Positions 38,085 through 47,189 are shown, numbered from the stretch's first letter. The stretch is DNA of 64,000 nt from Plectonema cf. radiosum LEGE 06105 (GCF_015207665.1 NZ_JADEWL010000006.1:52364-116363); one strand, 5' to 3'. Notes: generated from the sequence alone by a model not told the origin. Numbers and translations: made by a program.

Positions 38085-38441
38085 TTACTTAATTTTGCAG
38101 CTTTTCCCTCTCTTATCATAAGCACATTCAAGTGAGATTAACTGTGCCTTTTCGTCCTTAGCAGTACAGTCAACATATCCATTATTATCAGAATCTTGAT
38201 TAACACATTCACCTGGTTTTAATTCTGCTTGTTTTGAAAAATTAATCAAATTTTCAGTAGCAGCCTTCTTTATCAAATCAGAATTTTGCCCTCTTGGTAA
38301 TACTAGTGTAATAGCAACCCCTACTACAACTCCAATAACAATAAGACCTATTAACATTTGATTAACTGTAAATCCATCCTGTTGTTTATTATTGTAAATA
38401 ATTATAGTCTTCACTAGACTTTGAGTTTTTTTGGGTAACAT
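38085..38441 (-). CDS. Pilin-like small membrane protein
   Basis: A 118-residue protein. A basic lead (about 1-22) ends in QQDGFTVNQMLIGLIVIGVV, which looks like a type IV prepilin cleavage site and hydrophobic helix (Gly | Phe-Thr), but the usual Glu at +5 is Gln. The rest is a soluble domain with four cysteines (ECVNQD, VDCTAKD, LECAYD, SCKIK) that could form disulfides, and a DSDNNGYVD loop like a calcium site. It may be a pseudopilin of the cyanobacterial PilA-like group. It lies 53 bases after the GTPase gene on the same strand. Confidence 0.65.
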   Translation of the reverse strand: MLPKKTQSLVKTIIIYNNKQQDGFTVNQMLIGLIVIGVVVGVAITLVLPRGQNSDLIKKAATENLINFSKQAELKPGECVNQDSDNNGYVDCTAKDEKAQLISLECAYDKRGKSCKIK

Positions 38442-38494
38442 TATTTATTCTCTAAAATGTCGGTAAAATAGATAAATTTATCACCTTAACTTTT

Positions 38495-39661
38495 TTACTC
38501 TATATATTTTTTTCTAATATTATCTAAATCAGATTTTCCCCTAATTGTAATATCATGATTTGTGAATTCATTAAATTTTATGCTAAAGGTTTTTTTGAAA
38601 AAATCTTTAATAGATTCTTGACTATCTTTTGATTCTAGATTAGATAGCAACAACTTTTCAAATGTGAATATTAAAGCTAAACCCACAGCAACTATATATG
38701 AAGATGCAACCGTAGCTGATACGGTTTCAAGAGCGAAAAATGCAGTAGGAAGAGGCAATAGTGTTGTAGAGACAGCATCAACTATACTAGTACCTAGTAT
38801 AGCTAACAGAGTACTTATACTAAATGTAGCAAAATATGTTTTACCATCAAAAATTTTGTTAAAATTATAGACTTGTGCAATTACTTTCAAAAGACTTGTT
38901 TGTGAGATTATAACAGCAGCAGGGCTACTTCCAGGAACAGGTATGAAAGCAGAACCAAAACAAGCTCCTGCTACTGCTGATACTATCATCCAAGCTACTT
39001 TCCTTTTTTCTTTAATATTTACTGTTTGAGAAATAATAAACGCTTTAGTGTAAATTTCAGGAATCTTTTTAATAGAGATATCAACCAGTTCTTCTAAACC
39101 AAATGGCTCACCATGAAGTGGCTCAGATGATATTTTCAAAATATCAAAAGTATTGGTTATTTGTAATTTGTTAATAGCTTCATTAAGTTGTTCAGTTTCT
39201 TTTTTTTTCGCAATATCAGACTGACTCAATATGATGATTACAGGAATTCCTAATGAACTAGCTGTTTGAATTACCTTTTCATCAAAACGTTCAATTCTGC
39301 CTAAACCAGCATGAATTAAGTACCAAATTAAGTGTATTTTTTCATTATTATCAGGATTGCTTGGAATGCGCTCAGACAAAAATGTTATTGTTTCTTCTAA
39401 AAAAACATCAGTTTTGTCTGCTTCAAATCCAGGAGAATCGTATAGAATAACTGGAGTGTTTTCATCTTCTGGATGTGGGTATTTTCTGTAATGTTGCGTT
39501 TTAGGTAAACCAGCACCAGTATCGATTTGAATATCATTTAAATTGAAAATGGCTTTAATCAAGCTACTCTTGCCGGCACCACTTCTTCCAAGAATAGCAA
39601 TGCTAGGAGGTTTTAACTTATCTTGAATTTTTTGAAGTTCTTGTTCAATTTCATTTTTCAT
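38495..39661 (-). CDS. GTPase with C-terminal membrane domain (Era-like / DUF697-type)
   Basis: A 388-residue protein with a G domain: G1 GRSGAGKSSLIKA (about 25-37), G3 LYDSPGFEADK, and G4-like ILSQSDIAKKK (SQSD replacing NKxD). The second half (about 220-345) has three or four hydrophobic helices with GACFGSAFIPVPGSSPAAVI and LLKVIAQVYNF, as in DUF697/YcjF-type proteins. It probably binds GTP at the membrane. The role is unknown; homologues often occur in accessory regions. Confidence 0.83.
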   Translation of the reverse strand: MKNEIEQELQKIQDKLKPPSIAILGRSGAGKSSLIKAIFNLNDIQIDTGAGLPKTQHYRKYPHPEDENTPVILYDSPGFEADKTDVFLEETITFLSERIPSNPDNNEKIHLIWYLIHAGLGRIERFDEKVIQTASSLGIPVIIILSQSDIAKKKETEQLNEAINKLQITNTFDILKISSEPLHGEPFGLEELVDISIKKIPEIYTKAFIISQTVNIKEKRKVAWMIVSAVAGACFGSAFIPVPGSSPAAVIISQTSLLKVIAQVYNFNKIFDGKTYFATFSISTLLAILGTSIVDAVSTTLLPLPTAFFALETVSATVASSYIVAVGLALIFTFEKLLLSNLESKDSQESIKDFFKKTFSIKFNEFTNHDITIRGKSDLDNIRKKYIE

Positions 39662-39878
39662 AGTAGTTTTAACCTCTTGACTGTAGTTTGGAAATTATGC
39701 AAAGTTATTTATGCTAGAAAAGAGCGTTACAATGGTTTGCGAGCGCTACTTTACCTATATTTGAGTAATGCGATTGCGCTTCTCACATCCGTACAAATCA
39801 AAACTAAATATACTAAGCCTAGAAAATTAAATTCGCGCTTGCTCAATACCTTGCTCTCCGTTCGGAGTGTAGTAGATT
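39662..39878. other. Intergenic region with no gene seen
   Basis: AT-rich DNA between the GTPase gene and the first copy of the long dispersed repeat. No convincing ORF; short plus-strand frames here lack any family look. Confidence 0.4.
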
Positions 39879-39999
39879 ACGCACATCAGAATTTATCTGT
39901 AAAGCGCGATGTAGTTGTTAACATATTCCAGTTTGCGTAATTTCCTTTACTGGCACAAGGCAACTTTAGCAAGTTAATTTCAACTTAAGGCTTTTGTAA
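39879..39999 (+). repeat. Roughly 120-nt dispersed repeat, copy 1
   Basis: It runs from ACGCACAT through CATATTCCAGTTTGCGTA and CACAAGGCAACTTTAGC to AAGTTAATTTCAACTTAAGG, then TTTGTAAA. AAGTT...AACTT forms a small hairpin. Three related copies, all in the same direction, are at 41779, 47374 and 50068. Confidence 0.75.
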
Positions 40000-40122
40000 A
40001 TATACAAGAGTGATGGCCTATATCAACCCCATCATCAGAAGTGCGATCGCTCATTTGACACACTTCCAAAGAATGCGATCGCTATCCTAAATGTTAAGAA
40101 ATATCCGGCTAATGCATAGAAT

Positions 40123-40725
40123 TTAGTCGGGGGAGTATGTCAATTCTGAACCAATATATTTTCTTAAGTAAGGTGAAAAAACCTCATAAATTAGTGTTAG
40201 AGGCTGTCCTTGATGCCAAAATAGGTAGTGACGACCCCAAAAAGGCCCTGTTTGACCAAAAGCCAACTCTAAAGCCACTGATTTACCGTAGTGAATTCCC
40301 TGCACATCTCGATAAAACTCTATGCGTTGATTTGTTAAATTTTCCCAAACTGGTAAATTCTTCTTCTGCAAATACTCATTTATATGATTAGCTGTCCACC
40401 ATGAAGTAGCATAAGCTAATCGTTGTCCGGAAACTGTACGCAGCCACACCTGCCGCCGAACTCGTGGTCTTGCTAATAATTGGATCTCTTTAGGCGCACC
40501 ATCTGAGTCTATCCCAATCTCAGACATATCGATTAAGTCAACTTCAGTGCGTTCACCTGTTAGCAGTTGCAGGTGTCGTGTTAAAGAACCATCTCCTAAA
40601 AGAAGTAATTGCCAGGTCGGTGCTAATTGAATATGGGGCAAACCTTTTTGAACTATTTCCTTCCCCCCTTGCCAAACCGGGATTAAGCAGTGCCACATTC
40701 TATTGCAAACACTTTCTGAAGACAT
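40123..40725 (-). CDS. Chorismate pyruvate-lyase (cyanobacterial type, DUF98)
   Basis: A 200-residue member of the UbiC-like family found in cyanobacteria. It cleaves chorismate to 4-hydroxybenzoate and pyruvate, the first step to the plastoquinone head group. Seen are LLLGDGSLTRHLQLLTGE (about 40-57), RPRVRRQVWLRTVSGQRLAYATSWW (in two parts, about 85-110) and YGKSVALELAFG near residue 147. It is followed upstream, 54 bases away, by the prenyltransferase for the next step, on the same strand. Confidence 0.87.
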   Translation of the reverse strand: MSSESVCNRMWHCLIPVWQGGKEIVQKGLPHIQLAPTWQLLLLGDGSLTRHLQLLTGERTEVDLIDMSEIGIDSDGAPKEIQLLARPRVRRQVWLRTVSGQRLAYATSWWTANHINEYLQKKNLPVWENLTNQRIEFYRDVQGIHYGKSVALELAFGQTGPFWGRHYLFWHQGQPLTLIYEVFSPYLRKYIGSELTYSPD

Positions 40726-40779
40726 TTGTAAATTTCTAAATATGTTTTAATTCAAAACTTTAAACGGCGTTCATGGTAA

Positions 40780-41667
40780 TCAAACGCCAAACCCGGCAAT
40801 CATTCCAAACAGTAACACAAAGCCAATCCAAACGTTTTCCTTAAACATTTGACCATAGACAGAATTGGGCAAATCCGGGTCATACAGCCGAATACACTGC
40901 CAAATCCAGGCTAGGGTTGCAAAAAATAGAGTAATCCAGAAAATGAGTTGCAACTGCATCAATACAGCCAGCCAACCCAGCAGTAAGACTGTACCTGCAA
41001 AGAAAATTGCAACAGCAATCACAACATATTCACCAAAGAACAGGGCGCTGGATTTAACACCAATTTTCCGATCATCCTCACGGTCAGATATGGCATATAT
41101 AGTGTCAAATCCTAAAGTCCATAGTACAGTTGCGCCCCACAACAGCCAAGAGCAAAATTCTAACTTCTCACTGATTGCAGTCCAGCTAATAAGAACCATT
41201 AAACCCCAAGCGATCCCTAGCACTAACTGAGGTACTGGAAACGCCCTTTTTGCTAACGGATATAACACCATTATTGGTATCATTGCCATTGACAACCAGA
41301 ATGAGAGGGAGTTGAGATAGAGGGCAAGAATTACAATACATCCCAAAGATATGAAGGCAACAACAATTCCGACTTTGGTAGACAGGGCATGAGAAGCTAA
41401 GGGTCGTTGACGCGTTCTTTCCACTTGTGCATCTATATCTTGATCCCACAAATCATTAATTACACATCCAGCCGCGCTGATACTCAAAGTCAATAAAATT
41501 ATGATGCAAGCCAGTGGTATTGGTGGTGTTGCCCGATTTGCCAAAAACATAGCCCAAAGAGCAGGAATTAATAAGATTAAGCGTCCAGATGGTTTATCCC
41601 ATCTGAGAAGTTTAATAATTGAAAGCCAGCTAAATTCTATTTCTTGAGATTCTTGCGGAGTTAGCAT
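40780..41667 (-). CDS. 4-hydroxybenzoate polyprenyltransferase (solanesyltransferase)
   Basis: A 295-residue UbiA-family enzyme with about eight or nine transmembrane helices. It attaches the polyprenyl tail to 4-hydroxybenzoate in plastoquinone synthesis. The prenyl-diphosphate Asp motifs are NDLWDQDIDAQVERTRQRP (about 67-85) and AISDREDDRKIGVKSS (about 191-206). It is directly upstream of the chorismate lyase gene on the same strand (54-base gap), so the two head-group enzymes form an operon. Confidence 0.93.
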   Translation of the reverse strand: MLTPQESQEIEFSWLSIIKLLRWDKPSGRLILLIPALWAMFLANRATPPIPLACIIILLTLSISAAGCVINDLWDQDIDAQVERTRQRPLASHALSTKVGIVVAFISLGCIVILALYLNSLSFWLSMAMIPIMVLYPLAKRAFPVPQLVLGIAWGLMVLISWTAISEKLEFCSWLLWGATVLWTLGFDTIYAISDREDDRKIGVKSSALFFGEYVVIAVAIFFAGTVLLLGWLAVLMQLQLIFWITLFFATLAWIWQCIRLYDPDLPNSVYGQMFKENVWIGFVLLFGMIAGFGV

Positions 41668-41778
41668 AGTTTATTCAGATTAAAGGATTTTTCTTCAGAA
41701 CCTTTTGAGATTGACGTTACCTGCTGACAAGCATAAGCAGACTCGCTGGAGGAGCTAACGTGACGAGTAGTGGAGTTG

Positions 41779-41896
41779 ACGCACATAACAATTTTGTAAA
41801 GTGCGATGTAGTGATTACGTACTCCAGTTTGCATATTTTCCCTTACTTACACAAGGCAACTTTAGCAAGTTAATTTCAACTTAAGGCTTTCGTAAA
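41779..41896 (+). repeat. Roughly 120-nt dispersed repeat, copy 2
   Basis: It aligns with copy 1 from ACGCACAT to GGCTTTCGTAAA, with scattered substitutions, and is in the same orientation. It is followed by short GCGTAGGCGTAGCC repeats and then the HigBA-type module. Confidence 0.75.
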
Positions 41897-41938
41897 CAAA
41901 CAATTGCGATCTTCCAAACTAACCTCATCATCAAAAAT

Positions 41939-42021
41939 GCGTAGGCGTAGCCATTCGTAGATATCGCCTACATCAACCCCATCACCAAAAGTGCGTAGGC
42001 GTAGCCCGTCCTAGACATCGC
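41939..42021. repeat. Two copies of the GCGTAGGCGTAGCC...ATCGC small repeat
   Basis: Copies at 41939-41968 and 41993-42021, read GCGTAGGCGTAGCC(N)5-TAGATATCGCC or the like. The complement of this unit is the 25-base insertion seen in the STAND remnant at 37889. Another copy is at 42821-42850. Confidence 0.7.
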
Positions 42022-42116
42022 TAAGTTTAAGAATATTTTTTCTTTACTTGTCGGCACACACAGTAATAATATGAGTTAAAGGTGATATTTTTTTATTAAA
42101 ATATGTGTAAGTAACA

Positions 42117-42476
42117 ATGAAGTGGGAGGTAGAATTTACAAATGAGTTTGAAATGTGGTGGGTTGAGTTAGACGAAAGTACCCAAGTTGCGATTGATGCA
42201 GTAGTGCGATTACTTGAGGCGCGGGGAGCAGAGCTTCCTTTTCCCTACAGTTCAAAAATAAACGGCTCACGTCATTCCCACATGAGAGAATTAAGGGTGC
42301 AGCACAAAGGAGAACCGTACAGAATACTCTACGCATTTGATCCAAGGAGAATCGCCATCCTTCTTCTGGGCGGAAATAAGGGAGGAGATGATCGCTGGTA
42401 TGAGGATAATGTGCCAAGAGCGGATAAGTTGTATGACAAACATTTAGAAGAATTAAAAACAGAAGGATTCTTATGA
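42117..42476 (+). CDS. RelE/HigB-type toxin (phage Gp49-like family)
   Basis: A 119-residue protein of the Gp49/HigB toxin family, ribosome-dependent mRNA endonucleases. Seen are MKWEVEFTNEFEMWWVEL at the start, VRLLEARGAELPFPYSSKI, and MRELRVQHKGEPYRILYAFDPRR, with the basic strand that carries the catalytic Arg and Lys. It precedes its antitoxin gene, with which it overlaps by 4 bases (ATGA), the toxin-first order of HigBA. Confidence 0.9.
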   Translation: MKWEVEFTNEFEMWWVELDESTQVAIDAVVRLLEARGAELPFPYSSKINGSRHSHMRELRVQHKGEPYRILYAFDPRRIAILLLGGNKGGDDRWYEDNVPRADKLYDKHLEELKTEGFL

Positions 42477-42778
42477 AGACCAAGCCATTTGATGAACTTC
42501 GCAAAAAAATGACTCCTGAACAACTCTTAGAAAGTGAGATGCAAGCAAATCTTGCATTACTCAAATTGACACTTTCTGAGCTTCGAGAGTCTCTTGGGCA
42601 TACACAAAGCGATGTGGCAAATAATATGGGAGTGGTGCAATCGGCGCTTTCAAAAATTGAGCATCAGGATGATATTCAAATATCCACGCTTTCTCGATAC
42701 ATTAAATCTCTGGGTGGCAGTCTGACAATCATCGCGCGTTTTCCCGATCAAGAGGTTGTGATTTCTCAGTTCGATTGA
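42473..42778 (+). CDS. XRE-family (HigA-like) antitoxin
   Basis: A 101-residue helix-turn-helix protein: LRESLGHTQSDVANNMGVVQSALSKIE (about 36-62) is the XRE DNA-binding domain, followed by a short dimerising tail (YIKSLGGSLTIIARF). It should neutralise the upstream toxin and autorepress the operon. Full length for the family. It overlaps the toxin gene by 4 bases. Confidence 0.9.
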   Translation: MKTKPFDELRKKMTPEQLLESEMQANLALLKLTLSELRESLGHTQSDVANNMGVVQSALSKIEHQDDIQISTLSRYIKSLGGSLTIIARFPDQEVVISQFD

Positions 42779-42820
42779 TACTCGACTAGCGATCGCTCAT
42801 TTGACAGATTTGCTATAAGT

Positions 42821-42850
42821 GCGTAGGCGTAGCCAGTCGTAGACATCGCC
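42821..42850. repeat. Copy of the GCGTAGGCGTAGCC small repeat
   Basis: GCGTAGGCGTAGCCAGTCGT then AGACATCGCC, just after the antitoxin gene. It is the closest match to the piece inserted in the STAND remnant. Confidence 0.7.
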
Positions 42851-43044
42851 CACATCAACCTTAATATACTTCTTTGGTATGAAAATCTAAATAATGTAAG
42901 CTTTTCTTTCTTTTTCAGTAAGCCCTAATTATAGTAAGAGCCAGTCCTTTAGTGCTAATGGTCAAAAAACTTGCTAGAGCCATGCCGCAAACTAATGCTA
43001 GTTGTTTCAATTTCATTGAACATTTCTGCCGATTTTTAAAATGC

Positions 43045-43842
43045 TCAAGAACAAGCGTGTTTTGCTAAAAATTGAAGCATTAGTTTTACCACCGCATCTG
43101 CTGACTCAATCAACAAACCATGACCAGAGGATTCAATAACGACAAGTTCGGCATTAGGAATACCATTAACAAGTTCCTTAGAGAATGTAACAGGAGTAAG
43201 AATGTCTTCTTTACCGACAACAACTAATGTTGGACAAAGAATATTGCTCAGACTGTTACTCGTGTCATTATCAAGAATTGCTCTGGTTTGATGATAAATT
43301 CCGTGGGGTGTTGGTAATGGACAATATTCAATGATATTAATAATATCTTCAATGCTTCCATTTGAGTAAAAATTTTCAGTATATATCCAAGGCAGTAATG
43401 TTTTTTGATAAATTTTTGCTTCCAAATGAATAGATAAGTTACCAAAGATTTCAATTATTGAATTAAATTTAGCATTCCCTTTTGCCCAAGATGAAAGTAG
43501 TATTAAACTTTTGACTTTTTCAGGGTGTACTAAAGTTAATTCTTGAGCAATTTGTCCACCCATTGAATGACCTACTACATGTACTTTAGTAATTCCCAAA
43601 TAATTTAATAGTGCAGCAGTATCATCAGCCATCTGTTTAATACTATATGGACTATCGGGCACCGAACTTCTTCCTACCCCTCGGTTATCTAAGCGAATCA
43701 CTTGATAATTATTTACCAGTGCTGGTAAAACTGCTGACCAGTAAGAGTTATCACAATCAAACCCAGCGATTAATATTAAAGGTGTACCCGTTCCTTGGAT
43801 TTTATAGAATAAATCAATCCCGTTGACGTAAATTTTTGGCAT
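43045..43842 (-). CDS. Alpha/beta hydrolase, likely thioesterase of the lipid operon
   Basis: A 265-residue alpha/beta hydrolase with the catalytic triad in place: nucleophile Ser93 in VGHSMGGQ, an Asp at about 213 in VVGKEDILTP, and His241 in SSGHGLL. The oxyanion region is LILIAGFDCDN and the DNRGVGRS turn is typical. It overlaps the ACP gene by 29 bases on the same strand, so it is translated with it. In this setting it could release the fatty product from the ACP, or hydrolyse an ester; this is inference. Confidence 0.88.
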   Translation of the reverse strand: MPKIYVNGIDLFYKIQGTGTPLILIAGFDCDNSYWSAVLPALVNNYQVIRLDNRGVGRSSVPDSPYSIKQMADDTAALLNYLGITKVHVVGHSMGGQIAQELTLVHPEKVKSLILLSSWAKGNAKFNSIIEIFGNLSIHLEAKIYQKTLLPWIYTENFYSNGSIEDIINIIEYCPLPTPHGIYHQTRAILDNDTSNSLSNILCPTLVVVGKEDILTPVTFSKELVNGIPNAELVVIESSGHGLLIESADAVVKLMLQFLAKHACS

Positions 43843-44170
43843 AACTTTTACTTAAAGAAGCTAAATGCTGAGTTAAAGCTTCAATAGTTGGGTAATCGTA
43901 TATTAAAGCAGCATCAAGTTCTTGTTCTAGCCAATTTTCTAGGTCTCCAGCCAAGCCTACTGTTGCTGAAGAATCCATACCATAGCGATTAAATGGAATT
44001 TTAGTATCAATTTCTTCCTGACTAATTTCTAAAATTTCTGCGAGGTAAGAGACTAACCAGGCTTTTATATCAGCTTCTGCTAGCTTAATTAATCCTGTAT
44101 TTACTTGATTTTTGGTATCGTTAATCATCGAATCTGTAGAGCTAAATTGATATTTTTTTTGTATTTCCAT
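43814..44170 (-). CDS. Acyl carrier protein
   Basis: A 118-residue phosphopantetheine-binding protein: about 30 extra residues, then a helical bundle with FNRYGMDSSATVGLAGDLE. Ser67 in MDS is the site for the 4'-phosphopantetheine arm. The tail LIYDYPTIEALTQHLASL is the usual third and fourth helix. It lies between the desaturase (94-base gap) and the hydrolase (29-base overlap). It would hold the acyl chain loaded by the upstream ligase (JamC role). Confidence 0.92.
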   Translation of the reverse strand: MEIQKKYQFSSTDSMINDTKNQVNTGLIKLAEADIKAWLVSYLAEILEISQEEIDTKIPFNRYGMDSSATVGLAGDLENWLEQELDAALIYDYPTIEALTQHLASLSKSYAKNLRQRD

Positions 44171-44264
44171 CTTTTTGCTTCTCTGATAGTTCTAAATTTC
44201 TAACACTCAATAGTTCAACAAATGTAATTATTTCCAAGCAAGCTTGCTTCTTCATATATTATAA

Positions 44265-45254
44265 TTACTCTGGATGCGAAACAATTTTTTTGGATTCAAT
44301 CATTTCTGGCTGAGGAAGTTTAATGTCTGTTGCTAAACCCACTAATTGAAGTACTCTAATAACCCAGTAACCCAAGTCAATTTGCCAGATTTTCAACCCA
44401 AAATTCGCGCTCATGGGAAAAGCATGGTGGTTATTGTGCCATCCTTCTCCTAATGTAGGGATAGCTAACCAAATATTATTTTGACTTTGTTCAGAGGTGT
44501 TAAAAAGCCTTTTGCCATAAGTATGAGCAATTGAATTAATAATATAACCACTATTGAATGTTAAGAAAAGCCTTGCTAGTCCACCCCAAACAAACCCTTG
44601 GAATATCCCTACCCAATTCCAAGTTAAAATTCCGCCAATAATTGCTGGAATAAGAAGACCAAGTAGTATCCAAGCAACATACAGCCTATTGATCTGGCAA
44701 ATAACAGGATCTTTCAATAAATCTTTTGCGAATACTAAGGAATTTGGTAATTCACTGTTAAATAACCAGCCAAGATGAGAATACCACAGTCCATTAAGCT
44801 TTTGTAAAATACCCTTACCATGAAGATTAGGCGAATGGGGATCTCCTTGTTTATCACTATATTGATGATGACATCTGTGAATTGATACCCAAGCAATAAC
44901 AGATCCTTGACCAGCCATACAACCAAGTATAGCAAGTATAACCCTAATTGGAGTTCGAGTTTTGAAGGCTTGGTGCGTAAAATGCCTATGAAAACCTACT
45001 GTAATTCCTAGTACACATATAACGTACATGAATAATAGCAAACTTATTTCTAATAAACCAACACTTGAAGTAAATAACTGGTAGATGGCAATTAGGCACC
45101 CTGTCAAGGATGCTAGGCTGATAGTCAAAGTAAAACGCCGTTTAGTAGCTTTAATGCGATCATTAGATACAATGGGTTGAAATTTATTATTGAGCAAGGT
45201 GTTTGAAATTTGAACATTTTCAAATTGTTGTTCACAATCTAATTGTTTTGACAT
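44265..45254 (-). CDS. Membrane fatty acid desaturase (JamB/DesC-like)
   Basis: A 329-residue integral membrane desaturase with four hydrophobic helices and the three histidine boxes: HRHFTH (89-94), HRCHH (126-130) and GEGWHNNHH (269-277), which bind two irons. This is the acyl-CoA/acyl-lipid delta-9 class fold. Placed between a fatty acyl-AMP ligase and an ACP, it probably works on an ACP-bound chain, as JamB does when it makes a terminal alkyne. Its first codon overlaps the ligase gene by 16 bases. Regiochemistry, and alkene versus alkyne product, cannot be read from sequence. Confidence 0.93.
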   Translation of the reverse strand: MSKQLDCEQQFENVQISNTLLNNKFQPIVSNDRIKATKRRFTLTISLASLTGCLIAIYQLFTSSVGLLEISLLLFMYVICVLGITVGFHRHFTHQAFKTRTPIRVILAILGCMAGQGSVIAWVSIHRCHHQYSDKQGDPHSPNLHGKGILQKLNGLWYSHLGWLFNSELPNSLVFAKDLLKDPVICQINRLYVAWILLGLLIPAIIGGILTWNWVGIFQGFVWGGLARLFLTFNSGYIINSIAHTYGKRLFNTSEQSQNNIWLAIPTLGEGWHNNHHAFPMSANFGLKIWQIDLGYWVIRVLQLVGLATDIKLPQPEMIESKKIVSHPE

Positions 45255-46984
45255 TGAGTATTCACCAAATTTAAAGTTCCATTTAAAAATTTATTCCGAC
45301 AAGCATGACGCTGTATCTTTCCACTAGAAGTTTTTGGAATACTTGCAGGTTTTAGTAATAGAACAGCATAAACTTGTAGTTCATGTTCACGTGCTACTGC
45401 TTCCCGGATATTACCCTCAATTTCAGTTATGTTGAGCTTCTTGAGATAACTGCGTTCTACTTCATTCGCTATAATCAAGCGCTCTTGACCCTTAAAATCT
45501 GCTACAAATGCTGCACCACAACCAAAACTTAGTGCAGGATGGGTTTGCTCTGCGGTAAATTCTATATCTTGGGGATAATAATTACGACCTCGAATAATAA
45601 TCACATCCTTCAAACGACCTGTAATATACAACTCCCCGTCTTTAATAAATCCCAAGTCTCCTGTTCGTAAAAACGGTCCTTCTCCTGTATCTACCAAATA
45701 AGCTTGAAAGATTTCTTTAGTTTCCTGCGGACGGTTCCAGTAACCTTGAGCAACACTAGAACCTGATACTAAAATTTCGCCTATTTGAGCTGGAGCGCAA
45801 TTTTTTAGTGAGACTGGATCAACAATAAGAATTTTTGTATCTAACCATCCTCTTCCACATCCAACTAATAATCGAGTTTTTTCTACTTCTTTAGATGTAA
45901 CTACAGCTTGATTATTTTCCAAAGAATCTGCGTTTATTTGGCAATAAATTGGCTCATTGTTAATCAGCCCACCAGAAACTATTAAAGTGGATTCAGCCAG
46001 ACCATAACAAGGATAAAAGTATTTGGCACAAAAACCATTTGATTGAAATTTAGCTGTAAAATTCTCTAGAGTTTCTTGTTTAATCGGTTCAGAGCCGTTA
46101 TAAGCACTATGCCATGTACTTAAATCAAGAGTTTGTTGCTGTTCTCGAGTAATTTTGCGAATACAAAGATCATATCCAAAGTTAGGGCTTCCACTATGAG
46201 TTGCTTTGTAGTTTGAAATTGCTTGTAGCCATCGTATTGGTTGTTGAAGAAAAGATGTAGGTGGCATCAATATCCCGATATACCCTGTATACAAAGGTTC
46301 AAGAATACCGTCAATTAAACCCATATCATGGAAACTCGGTAGCCAAGTCACAGATACACTTTCTGAAGTGAGTTCAAAAGCTTGCTTAATGCACTCCAAA
46401 TTGTGCAACAAATTGCCATGACTTACCATCACTCCTTTTGGTTTACCTGTGGAACCCGAAGTATATTGAAGAAAACTTAGGGTGTCATTATTTATCACTG
46501 GTTGTTGCCATTCTTGTACTAAGTCATTGTTAATGTTATTAGTTGCCAACAAGTCTAGAGTTTGCAAATGTTCAAACTCCTTAAATTTTTGTTGTAGTTT
46601 AGACATTAAAAATTGCGTGGTAAGCACTAGAGTCGGCTGTGCATCTACAATAATTGCTTGCAGTCTGGATAAAGATTGATTAAGACGAGGCGGATAAGCA
46701 GGAATAGCAACAACCCCAGCATATAAACAAGCAAAAAATGCTTCTATAAAATCTAATCCTGGCGGATAGAGCAGTAAGGCATTTGAACCAGCAGGGCATA
46801 TTGATTGCAAATTTTGTGCGATCAATTGTGTGCGTTTACTCAATTTTTGATAAGTTATGCTGACTAAATTTTTTTCTCCGTCTTGAAGGAAAATGTATGC
46901 TGTTTGCTCAGGCTGGTGAATTGCCCTGTAGCGTAATATGTCAACTAAAGTTAAAAAGTCAGGTTTAAAAATTTTATTTTCCAC
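45239..46984 (-). CDS. Fatty acyl-AMP ligase (FAAL), first gene of the operon
   Basis: A 581-residue adenylate-forming enzyme that activates a free fatty acid as acyl-AMP and passes it to an ACP. The nucleotide-binding motif is YTSGSTGKPKG (174-184). HDMGLIDGILEPLYTGY and YGLAESTLIVSGG are FAAL hallmarks. RTGDLGFIKDGELYITGR and DVIIIRGRNYYPQDIE are the core of the C-terminal domain. The conserved catalytic lysine is in KTSSGKIQR near residue 562. It starts the ligase-desaturase-ACP-hydrolase operon, overlapping the next gene by 16 bases. It matches the JamA role. Confidence 0.94.
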   Translation of the reverse strand: MENKIFKPDFLTLVDILRYRAIHQPEQTAYIFLQDGEKNLVSITYQKLSKRTQLIAQNLQSICPAGSNALLLYPPGLDFIEAFFACLYAGVVAIPAYPPRLNQSLSRLQAIIVDAQPTLVLTTQFLMSKLQQKFKEFEHLQTLDLLATNNINNDLVQEWQQPVINNDTLSFLQYTSGSTGKPKGVMVSHGNLLHNLECIKQAFELTSESVSVTWLPSFHDMGLIDGILEPLYTGYIGILMPPTSFLQQPIRWLQAISNYKATHSGSPNFGYDLCIRKITREQQQTLDLSTWHSAYNGSEPIKQETLENFTAKFQSNGFCAKYFYPCYGLAESTLIVSGGLINNEPIYCQINADSLENNQAVVTSKEVEKTRLLVGCGRGWLDTKILIVDPVSLKNCAPAQIGEILVSGSSVAQGYWNRPQETKEIFQAYLVDTGEGPFLRTGDLGFIKDGELYITGRLKDVIIIRGRNYYPQDIEFTAEQTHPALSFGCGAAFVADFKGQERLIIANEVERSYLKKLNITEIEGNIREAVAREHELQVYAVLLLKPASIPKTSSGKIQRHACRNKFLNGTLNLVNTQCQNN

Positions 46985-47189
46985 TTTGAAAATATCCTCT
47001 TAGTCATTTGATTCGAGATTAAAAGGGAACTCATAAATTTCCTAATTTTAATACTCAAAAGCTGGCGAGTATGTCCTAATTTAAATGCTCCTATTTGTCA
47101 TAAAAAGCCCTGAAATCAATACCATGTTTTACTTTATTTGCAGCACTTTTTTTGCCCGTCGAACTCAATATAATCCGTGAAAAATATTT

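Noticed and set aside
39623..39940. 105-codon plus-strand frame opposite the GTPase gene start
   Set aside because: It starts inside and antisense to the GTPase gene and runs into a dispersed repeat; composition is not protein-like.
31377..40000. Search for a CRISPR array or cas genes near the accessory region
   Set aside because: No regularly spaced direct repeats of CRISPR length and no Cas-like protein seen anywhere in the window.
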